Shown here piece after piece: positions 51,235-63,990 of a DNA stretch of 64,000 bases. The position numbers and the translations under genes are program-made. The notes under the pieces are model-generated. The model saw nothing but the letters and a program-made list of their open reading frames with translations. It made no database searches and was not told the origin of the DNA. Position 1 is the stretch's first letter. Each line of letters opens with the position of its first letter. The stretch spans positions 9,362,001-9,426,000 of the forward strand of contig NC_046679.1 in assembly GCF_009870125.1 (NCBI RefSeq). The letters are read 5' to 3'. The stretch is from Drosophila pseudoobscura (taxonomy: Eukaryota > Arthropoda > Insecta > Diptera > Drosophilidae).

Positions 51235-51281
51235 CGAGGCTCGAGTCTGGAAGCGAGGCTCGAGACTGGAAGCGAGGCTCG
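51235..51281. repeat. 19-bp tandem repeat, 2.4 units
   Basis: The 19-base unit starting CGAGGCTCGAG and ending GGAAG occurs at 51235 and 51254 with one substitution, followed by a partial third copy. Confidence 0.9.
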
Positions 51282-52025
51282 TTCCCACGAATCCGAAAAC
51301 AACATCGCTGCTCTATTCGTATCACGCTGAATATTTTCCGTGGGTATTTTACAATTTTGAGTATTTATTTGACACAAAGAAAAGCCTGCCAAAGCGAAAC
51401 CTCCTCACTTTCTTTTGTTAAATAAATATTCATTGCTTTTTATCGCCTAAAAATATATTTAAATTCCATTTTTCTTTGATTTTTCCAATGGGGTTTAATC
51501 ATCTAACCAATATTTCATTTTTTGTGCCGCTTTAGTGAAATTTCTGTCGACATTTTCATCATATTTGCGACGGTTATTAGGTGAAAAGTCTAAGCTTTTT
51601 GCACGGGAAAACGCAAAGCAATGATAATGTCCGCTTGAGAGATGATAAGCACAAAGGTTCCGCCATCCAGCCCCTCGTTCCGCCTTGGGGAGGCGCGTGT
51701 GGGGGTAAAAATTGCGCACTGTTTTCATATTCGCTTTCGCTGCGTACTTGAAACGTGTCTCAGGAACTGCATGCGGGGAAAATGCTGGGAAAACTACGCA
51801 GTAAACATCGCGCCGTTGTCCATGGGAGGAATCTCACACCCCAAACGGAAAATCCTCACACGAAGGGGGGAAAAAAGAGTTCACGGACGGTTGAGAATTT
51901 CATTTCTCGTCAGCTGCAGCAGCAATGCGTGACTAGAATGGGTGGAAAATGCTTAAACAGTTTCCACAGGAGGGACTCCTCTCTCCTCCGATAAAATTAC
52001 AAGCTGCCTTCCGTTGCGTGTCTCG

Positions 52026-52049
52026 TGAGAGAGAGAGAGAGAGAGAGAG
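52026..52049. repeat. GA dinucleotide microsatellite
   Basis: A perfect GA tract of about 12 units, one of several in the wdb upstream stretch. GAGA-factor sites are possible but not distinguishable from a plain microsatellite. Confidence 0.93.
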
Positions 52050-52419
52050 CATCTCGTACAATCTCCATCATCCCATCATAATCTCGCATGCATGAAATTG
52101 ATTTCCATTTCCACGCAGAGGCAACAATTATCGAGGAAAGCATTCCCTCATTCGATCGATGGAATTGTGGGCGGCACCGTACGGTCCTAATAGAATTTTC
52201 ATCGAATGCGCACTGGAAATTCAAAACCTTGACCTCCCTTGGGTCGTGTTCCTCCCTCCCTCCCTCCGCACCCCCTCCCTCTCCCACTCCCCCTCTGTGT
52301 GTGGTGGCTCTGTGGCTGTATTGATATCATTAAATCAATCAAATCAGCATCCAGCCAGCGACATTGCATATGCATAGAGAGATAGACAGAGAGATAGAGA
52401 CGTGGAGGAGAGAGGGGGT

Positions 52420-52436
52420 GGGGGGGGGGGGGGGGG
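52420..52436. repeat. poly(G) run of 17
   Basis: A run of 17 G followed directly by GT repeats. Such a long G homopolymer is unusual and may be length-uncertain in the assembly. Confidence 0.9.
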
Positions 52437-52894
52437 TGTGTGTGTGGCATGTATCTCATGGCACGTAGCACATCGCACATACCCACTGGTATGTCCTTCC
52501 TTGAAGGCCCTTTTGCTTTGGGAGGTTTATTCGCGTTGGTAAATCATTCGATATCTATCGGTGGATATTACAATGCGACTCTGTGGTACCATCGTTATCC
52601 CATGTTTGTACGGGGCATGAAGCGAACAGAACTTTTAATCTTTTCTGTAATTTAATATGTCATAAAGACGGAAATATAATTGAGTTTATTTCATTCCGCG
52701 GACAGCCATCGACTACCGATAGTTATCGTCGAATTCAAAGCACCTTAACGTTTGCCATTCACACGGTCTTTATATCGTAGACGAGTAGGAAATGAGGTCG
52801 AATAGTGCTTTCCTTCAATGAAATATTGGAATACCAAAGATGATGTTTCCTTCCAAACAAAAATTGTATTCTTTCAAAGATGAAAGATCTGCGT

Positions 52895-53295
52895 CGATGA
52901 AAAAGCATCGGTGAAAAATATATGGAAATATTTCTTTGAAATATATTTCCATTAAAGTTGATTTATGTTCCATATTACTGAATATTTCGTTGGTGAAAAA
53001 TGGCATTCGCTATCATGGAATTCTCCAAAAAGCATCGGTGAAAAACGTATTGTGAAATATTTCCCATTCTTGCACAAAATTATCTGATTAAAGATGATTT
53101 TGGTTCCATGTCATTAAATATTTCGTGGGTGAAAATTTCGTTAAAAAAGCAGCGGTGAAAAACTTATTGTAAAATATTTCTTTGAAAAATATTCCCATTC
53201 TGGCATTATTAAAGTTAATTTTTATTGCATTTTATTGAATATTTTCTTGGTGAAAAATTCTGTATTTCCTCTAAAAATCATCGGTGAAAAACGCA
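52895..53295. repeat. diverged tandem satellite, unit about 117-129 bp, at least three copies
   Basis: The anchor CATCGGTGAAAAA (or close variants) recurs at 52906, 53033, 53150 and 53279. A second anchor AATATTTCGTTGGTGAAAA recurs within each unit, at about 52981, 53118 and 53247. The bases between align with substitutions and indels. The fourth copy is only begun. Confidence 0.88.
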
Positions 53296-56200
53296 ACGTG
53301 CCACAGCAGCAGCTTCGAGTCTTTGCTGGGAAAAATGCGCCTTGTTTAATTTACATAAAGCTAAAGGAAATGGAACAATAAGTTTTATACGATTTTGTTG
53401 CATCCACAAGCAAGAGGCAGCAGTGGATGGGGGAGGATGGAGCTGCAACAGAAGCGAAAGTTTTTCGCCACACGAAAGTGCCTCTCGCGGCGGCGACTCT
53501 GCCGCTGCCGCTACTGCGTGTGCCCTCAAGGCAGGAGGCGCCGAGGGAAAACACATTGTAAATGTCATGTGGGTGGATGGCAGAGGGGGGCAGAGTGGCG
53601 GAGAGTGGGACGGTGGATCGGGTGGGTGGTCAAAAGTGGAAGATGGCGGCTGCTGCTTCCCCCCCCCCCTCCCCTCGCCACCCAACCCCTTTTCGGTTAC
53701 ATTTCATGCCCCACTCGTCGTTCCGTTGGCGTGGCTGCATTTTTTATTTGGTTTTTGTTTTTATTTTGCAGGCCCCACCAGACACCGAAAAGCCCCCTTT
53801 CTAACAAAATTATAAGATCTAGATTTCAATGGGAATTGGGTCACTCCTCCTGGGGGTAAATATTGCAAGTAAAATGAATTTTAAATATTTACAGCACTCA
53901 GGGAGTCGCACAGGAGGGGGTGGGGGGGGGGGAGGCAACTGTCGGCAAAAAAGTTGGCAGCCCGTTGGAAATTGTTGAAGTTTTCACAGTTAAATGGCAG
54001 GCCAAACTATCGATTGGTTTCCTGCCAATCCAAGAAACGATAGAGAGAGAGCAGGAGAGAGAGGGAGAGGGAGAGAGAGAGTGTATCCCTTCGCTTATGG
54101 GAAATTTGCATTCAACGCATACGAATGGCATCCAGAATGAAATGAAGCCAACAAATGAAAGAAAGTAGAAAGAAAGCGGAATGGCAACCGCAGGACGGGG
54201 GGGGAATAGAATAAAAGGTGAGCAAAGGGTGGGGAGGGGTGATGGGGGGACGGAAACAAAAGAAATGCAATTCAAGGACTTTTCCCCACCTTCGAGGGCT
54301 TAATGCTTTTTAGTAATTCACAATTGACAAGCAGAGGATTCAATTTATTGATAGGCACCACTTGACGCTGAACGCTGCCACACGTTGCTGCCACGTGCCA
54401 CACCTGGACAGAGCCAAAGGGAGACCAGACCAGGCCACACCTTTCACCCCCTGGGAAATGTGACAGAAAAATATATGTGGAAATGTAATCAACACACGCA
54501 ATGCGACAAATGAAAAGATTCGAGGCATTTGATACCCCCTACAGAGGCCTATATATGGAATATATATGGGATATATCTATCCCTTCTTTTGATCAGGGAT
54601 CAAACCATTGGATCATGAGTTTTTGGGTTCATTAGGGCCATAGGAATCGGAAATATGATCAGGGAAATAGTTTTGGGGATATTTCTTCGTGATTTTATCG
54701 TAAAATATCCGAAAACTCAGAGGAAACGAATGTGTGGCCGTTCGCTTATGGGGAAATTCGTAAATTCCACAATTGTGCCCCAGCGGACGAAGGATCTGTG
54801 TAAAGTGTCTCCCCAGAAACACATCCTTCTCGTTCATAATCATAATGCCCCTCCCCGCCTTTTGCCAGGGATATACAAGGGATATTCTTAGTCATAACAC
54901 ACTGGTCCTGCAAAGGACACATGAAGGGGGACCAAGCAGTGGCAAAGTGGGGGCCCGCCGACATTTATGGGCCACCCAAAATAGAACCGACAACTGCAGA
55001 ATATTCTACATCTATTTTTGGAGTGGCACACTCAAAGCCAGATTCAAATCCACCCAAAACCCGATGCGAGTACGTCAGAGAGGCGGTCGACCCACCCACC
55101 CACAGCCACAGCCATTGACTGGCAACGCACTTTCCAGCAGCCGTGCAGAAGGGCAATTATAATTGCGGATCCACGTGCGGATGTTGACGTCAGGAAAGAG
55201 CCAAGTGCGATGCAACACGGCTTGAAAATTGAACGATTTTCCATGTACACGTATTTATGTTTAATTATTCAAAGTGAAATGCGTTCAGCGAGAGTGAAAA
55301 TGGAAAGCTCTTCGCGCGAGAGAGAGAGAGAGAGAGGGGGGAAAGCCATGAGTAAGTTTCCTTGGAAAAACCCAATGGGGTCAAGCAGCAATGTCGATGT
55401 GTGCTTTCCTCGTAAATGATTAAAGAAAAGCCGAGTGAGAGGCTTGGGCAGGGGCTAAGAGCAGGTGGAGGAGTGGTCCCGGTTCCCTGGAAGATTTGGC
55501 TAATGGAATGCCCGAAGAAGAGTTTCCCTTAATTGGCGGATATCGCCCGTCTTCAAAGAAACTACTAACTAAAACCCTTGAAGCAGAGGTAATGGAAGAG
55601 AGTAACGGAATCAATTGGGTCACCCAAACACCCCATCCCCCCCTATGGTACAGCATTCACATCATCAAAAAGATGGTATTCGGGGCACTCTAGGTTCGGT
55701 TTTTGGAGAAGCTTAGACGATGGATCTGTTGTTTTTTTATTTAGTTTTTAAAATTACAATAAAATACCCCACCGTAGGCGAATACTTAATATAATTACGA
55801 GTCGTTATGGGTTGTAGTTATTGTAATATCATCAATTACTAAACGTCTAATGGAACAGTTCCATTAGCGGCGGATTCACATGCAATCATGACACGTGAAT
55901 GGCTTGCCATTCAAAACGAATGTGGCCGTTCGTTTAGGGGGAATTTTGGAATCCCTTGGACTATCCCGCATGGAAAAGAGACCCTTGGCCCTTGGCCCTG
56001 CCTTGGTACTGGCCTCGAAGTGCCTAAACAGTTCTTATCAAGTGGCGGGGCTTTTTCGGAGAGTCGTCAAGTAATACACACACATCTGTCATAACATCTG
56101 TCTTCTAGGGTTTACATAACAGTGGATGTAATTTATTGTTGGTGTTGGCAGCAGAGGCAGAGCCACGGCAAGTGCCAATGGAAATGGAAAGTAGAAAGCC

Positions 56201-56434
56201 ACAAAATTAGTTGACAACAGCCAAAGGCACAGGCACAGCCACAGACACAGGCACAAAGCTAATTGCATCAGCCGACGACTGTTATGTGCTGCTGGCTGGC
56301 ATTGGAGGGGGTGTAACAATACTTCTTTCCTTTTTTCCTCTTGGAATAGGGCCCCCAAAAGGCAAAGCCACAAAACATATGACGAAACCGTAAAACAAAC
56401 GAAAAGCAGACGAACCAAAACGCAGAGCAAAGAG

Positions 56435-56590
56435 CGGAGCAGAGAGGCAGAGCAGAGCAGCGGAGTAGAGAGCGGAGCAGAGCAGCGGAGCAGAGAGGCA
56501 GAGCAGAGCAGCGGAGTAGAGAGCGGAGCAGAGCAGCGGAGTAGAGAGCGGGGCAGAGAGGCGGAGCAGAGAGCGCAGAGCAGAGGGTGG
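56435..56590. repeat. 51-bp minisatellite, three units
   Basis: A 51-base unit made of AGAGCGGAGC-like sub-units starts at 56435, 56486 and 56537; the first two copies are nearly identical and the third diverges midway. Open frames through it are by-products of the repeat. Confidence 0.92.
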
Positions 56591-57788
56591 AGCGGATAGG
56601 AGAACGGGAGATGAGACAAGACAACAGCAGTCACAACAATTTCCTCAATTTAATTAAATAATTAAGCGCCGAGACACGGTGCGTTGTCGGGTAGACACAA
56701 CATTTTGACTAATTAAAAAAAAAGAAAGACAAGAAAAGGAAACATAATATTGAGGCGAATTCTTATGCAAGTGGGAGGAATATTAAATAATATATCTACC
56801 CTATTCTCCCCACAATCGGATCCTCGTATAAACACTATTTGCCCTCAAGACTGCTCGCCCGCCCAGCAGCAGCTTCGTTTCTTCCTTTTCTCATTTGCCT
56901 CCTTCTCCCTGTTTCCATGCGCGCACAGACACGCACAAACACACGGCAAGCGACTGCAATGTCGCCCTCTCGCTCTCTGTTACTCTCTCGCACACACCGC
57001 TATCACCTGATCTTCTGTGAGAGAACCAAAGCTCTGTTTACACTACAACGCTTTTTCGGCTGTGGAGTTGCCCTGCATTCGGACAGAAAATCAAGTAGTG
57101 TAAACAGCGCTTAAGCTTTTTGCGGTCTGAAATAAAATAAACGCGAGGGGGAGGGGGAGATTATTTGTTGCGTTCTTTACTCGTTTACTTCTTTGGGTGA
57201 ATGGGTATCCCAATAGTCGCATCATCCTCTAGACTTTCTATTTTCTGTTCGTCAGACGCCGCCTTTCAGTTCAATGATTTCATTTACCTATCGCGTCACC
57301 CACAGAGGTAGGTATATATGTATGTATTATATACATGTATATAGGCAGCAGGTGTTATATAGATTTACGTACTACTTTTTGTAAAATATATGCCACAATG
57401 CAAATTCAATGCCAAAGCATGGAAAATTTTTTTATTGAAAAGCGCCCTGCCCACATCTCTCTTCTCTCCCTCTCCCTCTCTGTCTCTCTTTTCGCAATCT
57501 ATTGGCTGTATTTTTTCTTCTATTTTTTAATTAAGAGATTTTGAGCTGTGATAACCAGTCGGGGGGCTGTATGCCTCTGTGTGTGTGTGGGCGTGGCACC
57601 CATCTAATCAAAAATCAGCACAAAAAAATGAATGTCGCATAAACAGTGGACTACAAAAAAAGACAATCAAGCGCAGAAAATAAGTAAAAATGTATCTCAG
57701 GTGAAAGATAAGATAGCCATATGGTAGGTGTTCTTGCCACCTGAAAAAACAAAAAATAAGAAACAAACAAACAGAGAGAGAGTGAGAG

Positions 57789-57802
57789 GGGGGGGGGGGG
57801 GA
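57789..57802. repeat. poly(G) run
   Basis: A 13- to 14-base G run flanked by GA repeats. Confidence 0.85.
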
Positions 57803-60800
57803 GAGGGGAGATCGAGACCAGTGGCTGTTGGCCCACCTGTGGGGTGGAGGTGCACTTGTTTCACTTCTCGGGCCCTCGCTGGTGGCTAAACAAGTGCTAA
57901 TTATTAATTGTGCAATGTGCGATTTTATTTAATTGCTGCAGCTGTCTGTCTGTCGTACTGTTCGACCGAGTGGTTTTTCGTTTTTCGTTTTTTATCGATT
58001 TAAAGGCCGTGACGCCACTCGAGGAAACAGAAGGAACCCAACAGAAGGGGGGAGGGGGGACTCCCTAAATAGTCATTGAAATAATATTGAATCCAACCCA
58101 TTCAAGGTCAAATGATTTCATGCACAGCTGTGGAATTTCCGTTTACCATATTCTGTATGCTATAAATAAACACTGAAAATAAATTAAGAACATTACAAAA
58201 ATACATTGAACTGCACTTGAGACGACGACGACGACGCACGGGTTTTCGCCACAGGATGCCCCGCAGAAAAACGGAACACACCCCCCCTCCCTCCCTCCCT
58301 CCCCACGATTCTCCACGAGCAAAAAGATTTTTCACTGGCACTCAAAATGTTCCCCCGCGTCTAAAATTATATTATGAGCGATGAAAAACGTCATTAATTG
58401 CGGCAGAAGCCAGAAAGCAGCGGGAGAAAAGCGAAAGGAAAAGCTAAAAATTCGAGTGTGTCTGTGGACAGAAAATGTGAAAATATTTCTACAGTTTGTG
58501 GCAGTCGGAATGAATGTAAGGGATAGTTTCCCTAAATGGTTTCTCAGGGGGGTTCTTCAGGAAAGAAACCAAAAGATCCACTTTTGAGGAACTGAAAACT
58601 GTGGGATGCTGCCGTTGGGGGTCTCTCAACCTGGAGGCCTTTTAACGTTCCACTGCCCCACCAGCAGCTGATTGTGCCACTCGTTAGCGAGACGTGCCAG
58701 AAATCTGGGGGCGTGGCGGGAGCAATCATCTAATTATAACGAGAGAAACATTTGCCCTCTGCGCTCAGGCGGCTGTGAATTTAGCTCCATGTGAAAAATC
58801 GTGTATGTTTTTAGCTTTTTCCATCGACTGTTTCCGAGTTTCTTCCAATATTACGAGTGTTTTTCATCTCTCTAACAAACAAGTAAACAGAATTTCGATT
58901 GAACAAACAGAAGCTCTATTCCCGGAGGGTATCCGAATCGAATATTTTCCAACAAATTGAAAGAACTTCTGCTGCAGATTAAATAACACATTTTGAGCCA
59001 AGAACTTTGATAGATATTTGCAGAAAATTCAATGGAAAATGCCAGGCAATGGCGAAAACATGGAGAAAACTCTGCGTAAATCAAGTCAATTGCAATGGAG
59101 TTTGTGCTTTATTTTTAGAGCAGACAAGGGGCTCCGGCTCCGGGTCCGGCTCCGCCGCCTCCTCCATCGCCCTTCTATAACGATGTAAACAGACGGGGAA
59201 AACACGAAGCAGGTGGAGAGACCCAGAGAAGGTCTTTCTGCTGTTCCATGTGGCATCTGCAATCCAAAGACAAACAGAATGAGTGGCAAAAAGTGAGGTC
59301 AGTTATGTCAAAACAGACAGCAAGCAAGAGAGGGAGGGGGGGAGAGGGGGAGCTTTAAGCACGCTCTTTAACCGCTGCAGCCAGGCAGAAAACGTTGAAG
59401 TTGCAACCAAATGAACATCCGTGAGAGAAGGTGAACAGACGGCAAGCAGGTCGCCCCCGGGAGGAGATGGAGGTGGAGGAGGGGGACTTAATAGAGCTCT
59501 CCTCTTTGGAGAATGTGGAGCACTTTTCATATGTGGCTCCTCCCAAGGCATTTATGGCCACAAATTCCGCTTCAGTGAAATCTCCAATGGAAACGCAAAT
59601 TATCTTCTGCGTGAGTGTGTGTGTGTGGCACAAACGGGGGAGTCATGCTGATGGCATGGCATTTATTTCAGTTGACCGACTTGGTTAATTCATTTAAATT
59701 ACTTGGAAGTAGGAACCCCCCCACACCCAGAATGTGGGTTACCCTCGAGATATATTAAAGGGAGAGTACAAGGAAATCCTCAATTTGTTTATAAATTCCA
59801 TGCAAATATTATGATTATAAGGAGCAAAAGAATCCCCTTTATCTTCCCATACGAATCCGATGCTTGCAATTGCCTACGTATCCACTTTTTTAAGTCAAAG
59901 CCCAGTCCGGGCCACAGAGCGAGAGCGAGAGAGAGAAGCCCACACACAAGCACACACACACGCACACACACACAGACGGAGAGACATGCAGTGGGGCAGT
60001 AGTGCGGCACGGAATAGCAAGTGACAAACCCGCTTAGGCAAACAAAAAACTTGGATCCCGGGGATCGATCGATCGCACAGCTAAAAAATAAACTGGAAAT
60101 TGTGTGCCTTTTGCATACGTTCCGTTCGCTCGTTCGTTATCGTTCTTTTCGTTGTATTTATTGTTCTGACGGAGCTCCAAAGAAACACCTTAATTGCATA
60201 CAAGTCACGTTCAATTTTTGGGTTGGGATGTGCTCTATGGAGTATCATGAATTATTATAATTAATCCGGGTTCAGAGAGAGAGCGCGAGCGAGCGAGCGA
60301 TATATTATGGTTAATGGTTTAATTATATTGTCAAACATTGGTCTGTTGCAAGGGCCTTGTCACCTGCCCAGTGTGGGATGGTGTGGGGAGGGGGGGCTGC
60401 CGCCCCACTGGACATTATTTACCATTTTGACACATTTATGTTAATTTCAAACAGTAGGCTCGGCGAACGGACAATATGTGCCCCTGTATGTGTCAATTGG
60501 AGAACTTGTTAATTTGTCGAGCAGGTTCTGGAAACGCCACCTCACCTCACCACACCACACCACAGCACGCCACAGCACACCACACCGCACCACACAGTGG
60601 TGTCTCCCCATATAGCCCCTTACTCAGCGACTCAATCACTCAATCAATTAGAACCAGTTCTTTGTTCGGCCGTGCAAATCGAGAGATTGGAGACCCAAAA
60701 ATGGATGTAAACTTCCGTTGTTGTGGCCCACGGGTCCATAGCTGTCTCGCTCTGACCTTACTTGGAGAGCAGAGTGCAGTAGAGTACTCTTTCAATGAAC

Positions 60801-62575
60801 AGTTATTGAACTGGAGAGTAGAGAGTGTAGATGTCCATGGTTTGTATTATTATTTATTTACATTATCTCTCTCTCTTTCGATTAACAGCAATTTATCAAA
60901 TTCCGGTAGGTCGTACCTGTCTCGCTTTTCCCACTAATTGGCATACGACGTCACGGTAGATAATGGCGTAGCGTAGTGTACTCTCTTCTTGTTAGCAGTT
61001 ATTTAACTATCGTTGGTTTTGGGAGCACTGTAATTGAATTAAAACTGTAGTTTCGCGTTTTTTCCACTTTTTTTTTTGCACAACGCAACGCGTGGTGGGG
61101 TGGGGGGGTACGAGGGGAGCGGAAGAAGATGCGGTTAGGCAGATGGGGTCCAAGTGGGGTCAACACATGTAAATACGATGTGGCGTTAAGGCAAAACACA
61201 CACGCACACAAAAGCACAAAGCAGAAGCGCACTATGGTGTGTGTGTATGTGAGTGAGTGAGTGAGTGCGTGTGTGAAAAGAAAGAGGAAGACATTCGAGT
61301 GTGGGGAGACATGAGGTGAGACTTGAAAGCGAGATAGAGAGAGCGAGAGAGAGAGAGCGGCGCAGCTGTTTTGATGAGGCATTTTTCTCCTTTCATTAAT
61401 TTCGCTTTACTTGATTTTTCTCAGTTTCCCTTCTTTCTTCTGCACTAGATTAGGTAACTTATGTCTATATGAACATAATTCTTAACACATTTTTACTGTC
61501 CGACGATGCCGTACACACACTTATCACAAATATGTATAGTTCGTACACACACACAACCGCACGAAGGCAGGGGAGAGACACAAAACACACACAGACACTC
61601 ATTTAGAGGCGGCCAACAAAATCGATATTCTAAAAATAATATAAGTAAAAAATATACATGTATATATGCATGTATGGGTATGCATATATAAAATCCAAAA
61701 ATCAACTCAATTGTAGCCACACACTCTCTCTGAATTTTGGACTTGTGTGTCCATTCGAGTGTTTGAGTGTGTAATTACATATTTATTTATTTATTAAAAC
61801 TTTGGGAATACTCCAAATTGCGTCTGGAATTTCGCCGCTATACTGCGCACTTGAAAAATTTGCATTCACCACGAATTTATTTGCTACTGGTATTCTTTTG
61901 TGGTTCTGATTTGAGTGATTTACTTGATATTTTGCTCTGCTGTTAAGACCGATTAAACAGATTGCGCTCTACTATGCGGCGGCGGGTAGAGAGTGTGGAG
62001 TGTGTGGAGGTATAGAAGATTTCTATATCTTTTAAAACCGACGACCGAAGGCGGCATACGCATACGGCAACTGAGACGATATATTTTTTTCCTCTGCCAT
62101 TCACTCTCACGCTCTCTCCCACTCTCTTTCGCTGGGCTCTCTCTTCTATATGTGTGTGTATATACTTTATGGGGAGAGAACGACCGCACACACAGCGAAA
62201 CGAGTAGTTCATGAAAATATTTTTTGCATTGCTATTGTTGTACAAACTTGTTGTTTTTGTTGTGACATAGTAAAAGTAGCGAAAAAATGTTGTAGTACAG
62301 ATTAATGGGTACGTTTTGGGGATGGGATGCACACAGAGGAGTCACACACACACCGACGACGAGTCACACCGCCTCAGTTGGGACATGTACGATTCTAACA
62401 CGATTGAACAACGGGTATAGAGGATGCAGTGGCATGCCACATCCTGAGCACTCATTTTACATATTTCAAATAGCGATGAAACCGGAGGAAGATTGGTTTA
62501 AAAGGCATAAATTTCGATACCACTGTGCTAGATTTCTGGGTGAGAGCGTGGTGAGTTGAGTAGCGGTTAACTCAC

Positions 62576-63488
62576 CACGAATTGTTGTTGCGCGGCGTCT
62601 CTTTTCTCTCGCACTCACTAGCGTTCGGTGTATTTGGTTAACTACAGCACGGTCATACTGCAAGGGATTCCTTGACGCCACCGCTTTTACTGCGCTGCGG
62701 AGCGGTGTATCGAGGGCGATAGCTAAACAAAGCTATCGTCATCGATTTCTCTCACGCTTACGCTCCCTCTCTTTTTCTCTCTCTCTCGCTGTCGCTCTAT
62801 ATGGCATTCCACTAGCAGAATTTTTTCTTTTTGTTGCCTTTTTCGCCAATTTATTTTTATATAATTTAGCACAATGTTTGCGGGTACACACGACTGAACA
62901 GGATGCGGGGGTACTATGGGGACACACAAAAAAAGCGCTGCAATGCACACACCTCGAAATTCTCTAGATGCACACACACAATCCTTTGCGTTGGGATTTA
63001 ACAGCGACTGGCGCACGCACAGGCACAATTTCAATTTTAAATCACACCGGAATTATGTATTAACGCTTTTCGATTGGGTAAGGCGGCCGGTAGTTGAATT
63101 TTATGCGAGAAATATTAATTTTTTCAGCGGCAACTAGAATCGTTCACACAGACACCGTAGAAGTGACGCCATCTTTGATAGCGGCATATACACGTTCAGA
63201 CATCGATTGAGTGCTGGAAAGCGGTGAAAAAAGTTAGAGATAAAATTATATTCTGTATATATTTTATATATATTGTGGTCCTTTTTTTCCAAAATAAAAG
63301 AAACGGGATGGATCTACAAGAAGAATTTACAAATAGAATTATATTCCGCGGTATTAGTTTTTTTCACTGTTTAAATAGAGGGGGTTTAAGTGGGTTAAGT
63401 TCGTTGAAACCTGCACGTGTGCCGCAAGTATTTTGTTTTCCTCCAAATGAACTCGACTTAATTCCCGTAAAAATTAAGCAATTAAGCA
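62576..63488. promoter_or_regulatory. divergent promoter region of wdb and Nop14
   Basis: The region lies between the candidate distal wdb first exon (minus, ending at donor 62575) and the Nop14 ATG at 63489. It contains CGGTCATACTG at 62650-62660, one mismatch from the M1BP Motif 1, and ATCGAT cores near 62740 and 63201 that resemble part of the DRE site TATCGATA. Transcription starts cannot be fixed from sequence. Confidence 0.4.
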
Positions 63489-63990
63489 ATGGGTGCGAAG
63501 AACAAACGGGCCAACGCCGATGCGGTGTATGCCAAGAAGACGGTCAAGTCCAGCAATCCCTTCGACAGTGCCACAGCCCAATCGGCGAAGCGACAGAATC
63601 CATTCGATGTTCATGTGAATAAGGAGAAGTTCAAGATCTTGGGACGCATCTGCAAGCATGACCGGGGCATGCCAGGCGTGGCGCGCTCTAAGGCGCTGCA
63701 GAAGCGCACCCAGACGCTGGGCCAACAGTTCGCTGTGAAGCACAAGACGAACAAATTCAAGGATAACCGGATTGGCAGGCACCTGAGCGGCGACCAGCTG
63801 ACGGAATCGGTGATGAATGCTCGCTACCTGGCCGAGAAGATGTCCCAAGTGCGTACGTCGCAGAAGGCCCAAAAGTTTAATCTCAACGACGACGAGCTGC
63901 TGACGCACAGGGGACAGACGCTGGAGGAGATTGAGCAGTACCGCGACGAGCGTTCCGACGACGAAGAGCTGGACGACGAGGCTCTGGATG
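63489..63990 (+). CDS. l(3)07882: nucleolar protein 14 homologue, first exon (partial at window edge)
   Basis: Only the first 167 codons are in the window; the exon ends at a consensus donor (GGATG|GTAAGT) at 63990 and the gene continues beyond it. The product begins MGAKNKRANADAVYAKKT and contains the NOP14 N-terminal signatures NPFDVHVNKEKFKILGR, PGVARSKALQKRTQTL, FNLNDDELLTHRGQTLEEI and then an acidic stretch. These align in order with human NOP14. The protein is a component of the small-subunit processome needed for 18S rRNA maturation in the nucleolus. The start is the first ATG giving this conserved N-terminus. The gene is divergent from wdb. The symbol rests on map position as well as on homology. 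Confidence 0.92.

Larger units (their letters stand above)
47498..62575 (-). other. gene-free stretch, probable large 5' intron of wdb
   Basis: Fifteen kilobases without a credible coding frame separate wdb from the divergent Nop14 gene. A strong minus-strand donor at 62575 (TCGTG|GTGAGT) would allow a distal first exon close to the Nop14 promoter, making this stretch an intron. It holds many satellites (48370, 51235, 52026, 52420, 52895-53295, 56435-56590, 57789), a very AT-rich low-complexity block at about 48890-49130, and a recurring CCGTTCGCTTATGG-like motif. Confidence 0.5.

Noticed and set aside
56089-56634. 181-codon minus-strand frame rich in Leu, Cys and Ser
   Set aside because: Produced by the 51-bp minisatellite being open in several frames.
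60530-60600. CACCACAC-rich tract as a clustered regulatory site
   Set aside because: Irregular CCACACC microsatellite with no defined unit or second feature to support function.
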